The position numbers and the translations under genes are program-made. A DNA stretch of 10,299 nucleotides from Ohtaekwangia sp036503775 (GTDB taxonomy: Bacteria > Bacteroidota > Bacteroidia > Cytophagales > Cyclobacteriaceae), in NCBI GenBank assembly GCA_036503775.1, contig DASXWH010000308.1, positions 1 to 10,299 of the forward strand, given 5' to 3'. The notes beneath the pieces were generated by a model. The model was not told the origin of the DNA. It searched no databases and saw only the letters and a list, made by a program, of their open reading frames with translations. Every line of letters starts with the position of its first letter. Position 1 is the stretch's first letter. Positions 1 to 5,586 of this stretch are shown here, in pieces.

Positions 1-646
1 TCCTGAAGTTCAATCCTGACACGGCCACCTCCTGTTCGGTGACATGAACAAACGGGTCTTTATGAATGATCCCGCTTGTCATCAGGAACTGTCGCTGCTT
101 TTCACCAAATGCATTCTCGGTATTGCATTGGTAGATCTGCACGGGTATGCTGTAAAATTTCCGGTACGCTAAAAAAACTTCTTCCGGCATTCGCGACATC
201 AGCTTAACAACCCTGACATCCTGCTTTCCGTCAACGGAATAAAAAACATCCAGCGTATATACGGAATCAATAAGCCCCGGCATTCCGGTAGTCTGAAACA
301 AAGCGTTATCATTAACAGGATTGAACGTCAGCAGAAATGTAGTATCGCCTTTGGCAGGAATGGTAAATGTTTTACCCGCGATACGTTCATCTAAAGAGCG
401 GAGACCCTTTGTGCTGCTGAGTACAATTTCAGTGATCGTAATTTTTTCCGGAGTAAGGCTCTCCATACGAAGATCCAACTCCAGGTGTTGTTTTCCCGGA
501 TAACATTTCAATGTCGGTTTTACCAGCAGCGATGATGACTGTACCGGTGTTGTAGTGAATACAATGGAGCCTGTTGTTTCCGGATGGTGAGGTTTACAAC
601 AAACGAGACCCACGAACAAAAAAAGAAATAACGGAATGATGCGCAT
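1..646 (-). CDS. Putative secreted lipoprotein, unknown function (3' end outside window)
   Basis: An open frame runs from the ATG at 646 to the left edge without a stop, giving 215 complete codons. The first residues (MRIIPLFLFLFVGLVCCK) form a short hydrophobic signal sequence ending in Cys16-Cys17. This suggests lipidation, although the residues before the cysteines are not a textbook lipobox. The mature part is rich in beta-prone stretches (for example LELDLRMESL and TFLLTFNP), as in extracellular or periplasmic beta-sandwich proteins, but I recognise no family and no catalytic motif. It lies downstream of the amylase on the same strand, separated by 63 bp holding a perfect palindrome, so it may be a separate transcript. 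No clear promoter is visible in that gap. The coding call rests on the long open frame plus signal sequence; function is unknown. Confidence 0.75.
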   Translation of the reverse strand, partial: MRIIPLFLFLFVGLVCCKPHHPETTGSIVFTTTPVQSSSLLVKPTLKCYPGKQHLELDLRMESLTPEKITITEIVLSSTKGLRSLDERIAGKTFTIPAKGDTTFLLTFNPVNDNALFQTTGMPGLIDSVYTLDVFYSVDGKQDVRVVKLMSRMPEEVFLAYRKFYSIPVQIYQCNTENAFGEKQRQFLMTSGIIHKDPFVHVTEQEVAVSGLNFR

Positions 647-661
647 GACATTCAGGTAAGT

Positions 662-695
662 ATAAGAGAAATCCTGCATGCAGGATTTCTCTTAT
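662..695 (-). terminator. Perfect 34-bp palindrome, probable (bidirectional) terminator after the amylase
   Basis: Positions 662-678 are exactly complementary to 679-695, with a GC core (cctg/cagg) around a central CATG and an outer stem of A/G-rich against T/C-rich sequence. It starts 15 nt after the amylase stop. The distal arm ttctcttat is U-rich on both strands, as in terminators whose U-tract pairs with an upstream A-tract. There is no further uninterrupted T-run beyond the stem, so efficiency is uncertain and some readthrough into the lipoprotein gene is possible. Confidence 0.6.
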
Positions 696-709
696 TAAAA
701 TCAAACAGA

Positions 710-2125
710 TTAATAACCAGTTTTAGACCAGACGGTAAAGCTGTGAGGCGGGGCCTGGATCTTCACCCGTGTATCACCCGCAGTAGTCGGTACCCACGAA
801 GACGCACCGGTATATTCCTTTATGGTCGTATTGGCCCAGGGTGTATTCACCCATTGCTCTTTCCAGGAATCCGAATCGTTCAGGTAAACCAGTAACCCGG
901 GAGCAGAGCCGTATCCATTCCGGCTGGCAATGTATTCGTCATTATCGATCCAGCGAATGGTTGTAGTTCCTCCGGCCAGTGTTCTCTTTATCCAGATCAG
1001 GTTATTCAGCTGCGCTTTATTCAGCCATTCCTCATAGTCGCGGTAAAAGATCGTTGGATAACCTTCGTGCGTGAGGATGTAGGCGTAGGCCAGCATTTTA
1101 TCCCAGATGATATCCGTGTCGTGGTTGGTAACAAACGTTACGGCTTTGGCGGGATCTCTTTTCCAAAGCATATCGTTGTTCAGAATATTCAGGTTGTTAC
1201 CATCGAAGGCTTCATCCATGCGGTAATAGCAGGCAAAGTCAAATGCAGAAGAAGTGCGATTGGTAGCATCAACCCAGCTTTTCAATACACCTGCGTTGCC
1301 ATCCCAGTTCTCCCCCACTGCAAAACCACCGATGCTGTTCACAAAATCTTTCACCACCCATCCTGCAAATCCTTTTACGTAGTCGAATCTCCAGCCATCA
1401 AACTTCATGGTGTTCTTGTAGTATTTCGAAACGGCATCCGATCTGACCCAAAGCCATTGCGAAACATTAGCCTGGTGGTGACATAAGTCGGGAAATCCGC
1501 CAAATGAACCTTCATCGTTAGCGTGTGTACTGCTCGGGTGAAAGTCATTATAGTTTCTGGGAAATTTTCCGGAGAGTGGTGTGAACTTGGTCCAGGTGTT
1601 TCCGCCTGTTCTGGGATTCGCTTCAGATGCACCACCGCTGTTGTGATTCAGTACCATGTCGGCATAGACCTGAATATTTTTATTATGCGCATTGGTGATC
1701 AGCGTGTTCAATTCGGATGTTGATCCAAAACGGGTTTCCGTTGAGCCCATCTGGTTGTATGATCCAAAGTCATAATAATCAAACGGATCATAGCCCATGC
1801 TGAAAGCACCGTTCTGTGCTTTCGATGCTGGCGGAAGCCAGATCGCAGAAATGCCTGCGTTATCCCATGCCGTTATTTTTGAATTCACGGTATTCCACCA
1901 GGTTCCACCGGCAGGAACATCCCAGTAGAAAGCCTGCATGAGTACGCCACCTCCCGGACCAGGCAGCCTGGCATTCTTCGAATCTTCTGTAAGTTGAGTG
2001 ACGATAATATCGCCTTGTTTGATTGCCTCCTCCTCGATTTCCGGACCACACCCTGGCAACATTAAAGTGCAAAAGCAAGCGATCATCACCTGCCATTGCC
2101 GAGTTCTTGTGCTGTTGTTGTTCAT
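710..2125 (-). CDS. Secreted GH13 alpha-amylase, archaeal (Pyrococcus/Thermococcus)-like
   Basis: Likely an endo-acting alpha-1,4-glucan hydrolase outside the cytoplasm. The frame is open from an ATG at 2176 (488 aa). I prefer the ATG at 2125 (residue 18 of the long form, giving 471 aa), because it directly precedes a signal peptide ending in the lipobox-like LPGC (Cys43, long-form numbering) and because a promoter at 2194-2225 would leave the 2176 start almost without a leader. After the Cys comes an acidic stretch (PEIEEE), compatible with the surface-export signal of Bacteroidota lipoproteins. All four GH13 regions are present in long-form numbering: DMVLNH 173-178, GWRFDYVKG 261-269 with nucleophile Asp265, VGENW with acid/base Glu289, and TNHDTD with Asp353. 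From memory, segments such as LMQAFYWDVP, FSMGYDP, TNHDTDIIW and FYRDYEEWLNK closely match hyperthermophile archaeal amylases (CAZy GH13_7). His213, His218 and Cys232 have the spacing of the zinc ligands of the Pyrococcus enzyme. A short beta-rich C-terminal domain follows the barrel. No SusC/D partners lie nearby. Confidence 0.93.
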   Translation of the reverse strand: MNNNSTRTRQWQVMIACFCTLMLPGCGPEIEEEAIKQGDIIVTQLTEDSKNARLPGPGGGVLMQAFYWDVPAGGTWWNTVNSKITAWDNAGISAIWLPPASKAQNGAFSMGYDPFDYYDFGSYNQMGSTETRFGSTSELNTLITNAHNKNIQVYADMVLNHNSGGASEANPRTGGNTWTKFTPLSGKFPRNYNDFHPSSTHANDEGSFGGFPDLCHHQANVSQWLWVRSDAVSKYYKNTMKFDGWRFDYVKGFAGWVVKDFVNSIGGFAVGENWDGNAGVLKSWVDATNRTSSAFDFACYYRMDEAFDGNNLNILNNDMLWKRDPAKAVTFVTNHDTDIIWDKMLAYAYILTHEGYPTIFYRDYEEWLNKAQLNNLIWIKRTLAGGTTTIRWIDNDEYIASRNGYGSAPGLLVYLNDSDSWKEQWVNTPWANTTIKEYTGASSWVPTTAGDTRVKIQAPPHSFTVWSKTGY

Positions 2126-2193
2126 CCTTTGTTTGGGTTTTAAGGTTGAAGAATTAAGCGGGAAAAGTGAGCTCAACTTTGGCCGCCTGTTGC

Positions 2194-2225
2194 TAAAACT
2201 AATCCTCGCAACTCACCAATACAAA
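2194..2225 (-). promoter_or_regulatory. Bacteroidota-type promoter for the amylase
   Basis: On the minus strand, TTTG (2225-2222) is followed after 20 nt by TAGTTTTA (2201-2194). This matches the Bacteroidota sigma-factor pattern TTTG-N19-21-TAnnTTTG with one mismatch in the -7 box. Transcription would begin near 2188, leaving about 60 nt of leader before the preferred ATG at 2125. The -33 box overlaps one of two operator-like repeats. Confidence 0.5.
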
Positions 2226-2260
2226 CGATTGAAATTGTAAGAAATACAAGCAAACGATTG
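2222..2260. promoter_or_regulatory. Two LacI-family operator-like repeats upstream of the amylase
   Basis: The 10-mer CAAACGATTG occurs at 2222-2231 and again at 2251-2260, 29 bp apart. Each is a pseudo-palindrome with a central CG (CAAA-CG-ATTG). The distal copy extends to GCAAACGATTGC (2250-2261), the general shape of LacI/GalR-family operators. A weaker copy, CAACCGATTT, is at 2277-2286. The proximal site overlaps the predicted -33 box of the amylase promoter, so a bound repressor could block transcription. No LacI-family gene is in the window, so the regulator is inferred only. Confidence 0.4.
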
Positions 2261-2384
2261 CGGTTACGCGTTAGCACAACCGATTTCGCTGAAAAATAAA
2301 TTTTACATTTTTACATAAAAATGGATGTATCCGGGACGCATGCTTAAACACCGGTTATAGCTTTACATCAAAACACATACAGAT

Positions 2385-2512
2385 ATGACGAAGAATCACG
2401 CTAACCTGATCCCTCACCTGAGTGATTGTGCCTCCACGTTTATGGGGGTCGCGCATTGAAGATTCCGCTGGATCAGGAGGTGCAGAAGAACGATCTTCCG
2501 AGCTTTGCATGA
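2385..2512 (+). pseudogene. Possible frameshifted mini-gene (about 42 aa if repaired)
   Basis: An ATG at 2385 opens a 24-codon frame (starting MTKNHANLIPHLSD) that stops at 2459. A second frame open from 2426 to a TGA at 2510-2512 encodes LKIPLDQEVQKNDLPSFA. The two overlap across the run of five G at 2444-2448. Adding one G there would join them into a 42-residue product. The downstream half has a protein-like alternation of polar and hydrophobic residues. There is no strong ribosome binding site and no known family. It could be a decayed or sequencing-damaged small gene, or chance open frames. I give no function. Confidence 0.22.
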
Positions 2513-2551
2513 TGACGATTAAAACCAGGAAGAATATAATGTTCAGAAGAA

Positions 2552-2575
2552 GATGCGGGAGCCCTCTCCCGCATC
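2552..2575. terminator. Strong 10-bp hairpin, terminator-like but without a clean T-run
   Basis: GATGCGGGAG (2552-2561) is perfectly complementary to CTCCCGCATC (2566-2575) around the 4-nt loop CCCT. On the plus strand the next bases are not T-rich until about 2591. On the minus strand it is followed by the moderately T-rich ttcttct. It could terminate transcription from the possible mini-gene, protect an RNA end, or sit in the kinase leader. Confidence 0.35.
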
Positions 2576-2646
2576 AGATGTCAGCCAACATCTTTTATAT
2601 TTTTATCACGGCTACCGGCAGTAAAGTTTGTGAACAGCATAGTACC

Positions 2647-4623
2647 ATGTATCCCCTAAAAACAGGAATTCTTAAGAAGTTACTGTGGCCTGTCCTCGTG
2701 TTACTATCCATCTTCCACAGCCACGCTCAACCTTCCGTTGTCGACAGTCTCCGAAAGGCTATTCATCAGGCACCGGACGACTCCAGCAAAGTTCAGCTCT
2801 ACTATGAGTACGGTAAACATTTTGAAACTTCAGATCCCGACACCGCACTCTGGTATTATGCAAGAGCAAAAGAGCGCGCTAAAGAACTCAACTTCTTACC
2901 GGGTGTAGCCTCATATGCCAGTCATGCTATCGTTATTCTTAATAACCAGGGAAAGTTTCGTGAAGCACTGGAACTTACCAAAGAAGCATTAAGCCTGTAT
3001 CAGAAAATCGGGTCACCACGTGATCTGTCCGTTGCCTACCTGAACGTAGGCAGCGAGTGGCATTACCTGTCCGACTTTCAACTGGCTACTGAAAATTACC
3101 TCGAGGCACGCAAACTGGCCGAAGCGGTTGGCGACAAACGTCTGCAGCGTATCGTGAACAACAACCTCGCTTCTATTTTTATAAACCTCCAGGAATATGA
3201 GAAAGGAAAAAATTATGCTGAGCAGTCACTGGAGCTGGCTAAAGAAATGAAGAATGATTATGCGATATCCTCGTCAACATTTAACATCGCTACCGCTGAG
3301 CTTTACCTGAAGCAATACGATAACGCCTTACGCCATTACCAGGAGATCGAAAGCATAGGTGCACGAACGGATGACTTTACCATAAAACTGGATGGATGGC
3401 TGGGGCAGGCGGATGTTTATAACGCCATACCACAACCTGCTTCTGCTGAAAAATATTATCAGCAGGTGATTTCCCTGTCGAAAGAAAAAAACGCTCCTGA
3501 ATACGAGATGTATGCCTACATGGGATTAGCCGATCTGTTCATGAAAATAAACCGGAACAGGGAAGCCGAACAGGTTATTCTGAACGGCATTGCGATAGCT
3601 CAGAAACTGGGTTCCAATTACGAACTGAAAGATCTGTACCTCAAAGCTTCATCACTGAAAGAGAAAACAGGAAATTTTTCTGATGCGCTGAAGTTCCGGA
3701 AACAGTTTGAAGTATTGAACGACTCCATTGTCGGTGAAAAAAGTAAAGAACACATTACGCTTCTGGAAGCCCGTTTTGAATCCGAAAAGAAAGAGTCTAC
3801 GATCAAACAACTGGAGGCCGACAAGCAGATCCAGGAACTTTCACTGCGACAAAAAAGCATACTCAACTATATTCTTATCGGAAGCGCTATCATGCTGCTG
3901 GCGATCACCTTACTTTCGTTCCGCACTTACAAACAAAAACAAAAACTCCAGCAGCAACGGATCACGGAGCTGGAAAAAGAAAAGCAATTGATGGCCGCAG
4001 AAGCTGTACTGAAAGGTGAAGAGCAGGAACGTACGCGACTGGCAAAAGATCTCCACGATGGATTGGGCGGAATGCTCTCCGGAATCAAATATGCATTCAG
4101 CAACATGAAGGGGAACCTGGTGATGACACCGGAGAATCACCAGGCGTTTGAACACAGCATGAATATGCTCGACAGCTCCATAAAGGAAATGCGCAGGGTG
4201 GCTCACAACATGATGCCGGAATCGCTGGTGAAGTTTGGACTCGATGAAGCCCTCCGGGATTTTTGCAACGACATCAATCAAAGCGGAGCGTTGAAGGTCA
4301 CCTATCAATCCATGAATCTTGCCGGGGTTTCTTTAGATCAAACTACCTCCATAACCTTATATCGTATCGTGCAGGAATTACTCAGCAACACATTAAAACA
4401 CGCTGAGGCCAGAACAGCCATTGTACAATTAACGAAAACCGACAACCGGATCCTCGTAACCGTTGAAGACGATGGAAAAGGATTTGATACGGCTGTCACC
4501 CGGCAAACAAAAGGTATCGGCTGGTCGAACATTCAGCACCGTGTAGATTTTCTGAAAGGTAAACTGGATGTTGATTCTCAACCCGGCAAGGGCACTTCGG
4601 TTCACATTGAACTCGACATCTGA
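2647..4623 (+). CDS. TPR-containing sensor histidine kinase (HisKA_3 / HATPase_c)
   Basis: A membrane-bound sensor kinase expected to autophosphorylate on His and pass the phosphate to a NarL/LuxR-type response regulator. I chose the ATG at 2647 (658 aa) rather than earlier in-frame starts because it begins a signal peptide (KKLLWPVLVLLSIFHSHA, likely cleaved after Ala27). Residues about 30-360 are tandem TPR-like helical repeats in the periplasm (for example ALELTKEALSLYQKIG and YEKGKNYAEQSLELAKEM). A coiled coil at about 365-400 leads to one membrane helix (405-424), then a second cytoplasmic coiled coil and the dimerisation/phosphoacceptor motif RLAKDLHDGLGG with His470. The ATPase domain shows the N-box QELLSNTLKH (Asn581), DDGKGFD (609-614) and GIGWSNIQHRV. 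All key residues are present, so it should be active. No response regulator is adjacent, making it an orphan here. A terminator follows the stop, separating it from the downstream barrel gene. Confidence 0.93.
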   Translation: MYPLKTGILKKLLWPVLVLLSIFHSHAQPSVVDSLRKAIHQAPDDSSKVQLYYEYGKHFETSDPDTALWYYARAKERAKELNFLPGVASYASHAIVILNNQGKFREALELTKEALSLYQKIGSPRDLSVAYLNVGSEWHYLSDFQLATENYLEARKLAEAVGDKRLQRIVNNNLASIFINLQEYEKGKNYAEQSLELAKEMKNDYAISSSTFNIATAELYLKQYDNALRHYQEIESIGARTDDFTIKLDGWLGQADVYNAIPQPASAEKYYQQVISLSKEKNAPEYEMYAYMGLADLFMKINRNREAEQVILNGIAIAQKLGSNYELKDLYLKASSLKEKTGNFSDALKFRKQFEVLNDSIVGEKSKEHITLLEARFESEKKESTIKQLEADKQIQELSLRQKSILNYILIGSAIMLLAITLLSFRTYKQKQKLQQQRITELEKEKQLMAAEAVLKGEEQERTRLAKDLHDGLGGMLSGIKYAFSNMKGNLVMTPENHQAFEHSMNMLDSSIKEMRRVAHNMMPESLVKFGLDEALRDFCNDINQSGALKVTYQSMNLAGVSLDQTTSITLYRIVQELLSNTLKHAEARTAIVQLTKTDNRILVTVEDDGKGFDTAVTRQTKGIGWSNIQHRVDFLKGKLDVDSQPGKGTSVHIELDI

Positions 4624-4653
4624 TCAGCGTTTACCATTTCCCAATCATGCCTG

Positions 4654-4679
4654 ATCCGGATTAATAAATCCGGATTTTT
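4654..4679 (+). terminator. Intrinsic terminator of the histidine kinase gene
   Basis: ATCCGGATT (4654-4662) pairs with AATCCGGAT (4667-4675) across a 4-nt AATA loop and is followed by TTTT (4676-4679). It starts 31 nt after the kinase stop. The end of its T-run also supplies the -33 box of the next promoter, so the two elements are tightly packed. Confidence 0.8.
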
Positions 4680-4707
4680 GAGCTTACCTGTCTTGTGATT
4701 ATCTTTC
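4677..4707 (+). promoter_or_regulatory. Bacteroidota-type promoter for the beta-barrel gene
   Basis: TTTG (4677-4680), a 19-nt spacer and TATCTTTC (4700-4707) fit TTTG-N19-21-TAnnTTTG with a single mismatch. The start of transcription would fall near 4714, inside the inverted repeat at 4709-4733 and about 50 nt before the ATG at 4764. Confidence 0.5.
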
Positions 4708-4708
4708 T

Positions 4709-4733
4709 GATCACACGTTAGCCACGTGTGATC
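4709..4733. promoter_or_regulatory. 25-bp inverted repeat at the predicted start site of the barrel gene
   Basis: GATCACACGT (4709-4718) and ACGTGTGATC (4724-4733) form a perfect 10-bp inverted repeat around TAGCC. A further TGTGAT (4695-4700) just upstream pairs with ATCACA (4710-4715), so the motif TGTGAT/ATCACA occurs three times within 40 bp. The position over the predicted start site suggests an operator or a 5'-leader hairpin. No T-run follows it, so it is not a convincing terminator. Confidence 0.45.
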
Positions 4734-4763
4734 GTTATAACCCAACCGATAATAAACTGAAGT

Positions 4764-5582
4764 ATGAAAACCCTGCTGAGCGTTCTTCTGATGGTATGCA
4801 GTGTGGCCGGCCTGGCACAGCAGTCAACAGAGCTAACAGCGCATGAAGCTTCAAACCCTGCCCTGGTATACACACGTTTTATGATGGATGTTGAATCGTA
4901 CCTGTTTGAAAATGGGTCAGAGTTCTATTCGATACGTCCGGGTGGTTATTATGGTCTACAGAATGGTCGTCATCAGGTAGGAATATCCGTCCCCTTTTTT
5001 CACAATGTATTCAATGGTGATTATGGCGGATATGAAAACACATCGGGTATTGGTGACATTAAAATGTCATACATGTTCGTGCCAATTGCCACCAATGATC
5101 TTTCCGGATTCACCACGCTGTCAACGTACCTGGAAGTAACCGCACCAACGGGCGATGAGCTGTATGGTCGTGGTGCGGGTGTCTGGGTCTATAAGCCCTG
5201 TGCGATCGCTACCTTTCGCGCATCACATGCCGTTTCCTTTTACCCGGAAGTACGCTATCAGTTTTCAGCCAATGATGCCAATCAAAGTGGATCAGAAGAT
5301 GCCTCTGATCCGGAAGATCCGGATGATGATGGCAAGGTTCAAAACCTGATCCTGGAATTACCCATGGTGATCACGGTAGATTCATGGAAAGGCTGGTTTG
5401 CCCTTCATACGCAATTTACACACTCGTATACGGAAGACACCAACTTCTTTTACATACGCACAGACCTGGGTAAAATGATCGGGGACAGAACCTCCGCTGC
5501 CCTGAACATCCAAAAGTTTATTGCCGGCCAGCCGAGACTGAACCTGATCGTACAGGTGAGACTTCAGTTCTTTTTGCGATAG
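4764..5582 (+). CDS. Outer-membrane beta-barrel protein, phenol-degradation MetA-like superfamily
   Basis: A 272-aa protein with a signal peptide (residues 1-18, ending GLA before QQ). The rest alternates amphipathic beta strands rich in Tyr/Phe/Trp and short polar turns. The strand pair with GIGDIKMSYMF (95-105) and the later LEVTAPTGD (123-131) resemble the 'transporter'/MetA-pathway barrel proteins common in Bacteroidota and Proteobacteria. The end (LIVQVRLQFFLR) looks like a final barrel strand. Residues 169-190 form an acidic loop (SEDASDPEDPDDDG) that could bind calcium at the surface. It probably sits in the outer membrane and may pass small molecules, but no substrate can be inferred; the family annotation is from pattern memory. 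The ATG has no strong ribosome binding site. It is transcribed separately from the kinase and converges with the 718-aa gene, whose stop is 4 bp away. Confidence 0.8.
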   Translation: MKTLLSVLLMVCSVAGLAQQSTELTAHEASNPALVYTRFMMDVESYLFENGSEFYSIRPGGYYGLQNGRHQVGISVPFFHNVFNGDYGGYENTSGIGDIKMSYMFVPIATNDLSGFTTLSTYLEVTAPTGDELYGRGAGVWVYKPCAIATFRASHAVSFYPEVRYQFSANDANQSGSEDASDPEDPDDDGKVQNLILELPMVITVDSWKGWFALHTQFTHSYTEDTNFFYIRTDLGKMIGDRTSAALNIQKFIAGQPRLNLIVQVRLQFFLR

Positions 5583-5586
5583 GCAC

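Larger units (their letters stand above)
2126..2646. other. Intergenic region between the divergent amylase and histidine kinase genes
   Basis: This stretch holds the amylase promoter and operator-like repeats at its left end. An A/T-rich segment at 2290-2330 contains a doubled tttacat motif. A possible mini-gene (2385-2512) and a 10-bp hairpin (2552-2575) follow. The reading frame of the downstream kinase stays open back to a GTG at 2422, but that part (2422-2646) contains the hairpin and lacks the hallmarks of a protein domain, so I treat it as non-coding. No tRNA or known riboswitch is recognisable. Confidence 0.6.

Noticed and set aside
321..503. 60-codon plus-strand frame near the left end
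   Set aside because: It is antisense to the lipoprotein frame, which is open for 215 codons with a signal sequence.
1067..1486. Plus-strand open frame opposite the amylase
   Set aside because: It is the antisense of the conserved GH13 barrel with no independent start signals or recognisable motifs.
2126..2176. Longer amylase start at 2176
   Set aside because: The extra 17 residues precede an otherwise ideal lipoprotein signal peptide, and the promoter position would leave only about 12 nt of leader; 2125 fits better, although 2176 is not excluded.
2422..2646. N-terminal extension of the histidine kinase from a GTG at 2422
   Set aside because: The extension contains a strong hairpin, has no domain-like sequence, and would bury the clear signal peptide that starts at the ATG at 2647.
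710..5582. Starch-utilisation locus including the amylase, sensor kinase and outer-membrane barrel
   Set aside because: No SusC/TonB-dependent receptor or SusD homologue is present, the barrel is of a different superfamily, and terminators and separate promoters divide the genes.
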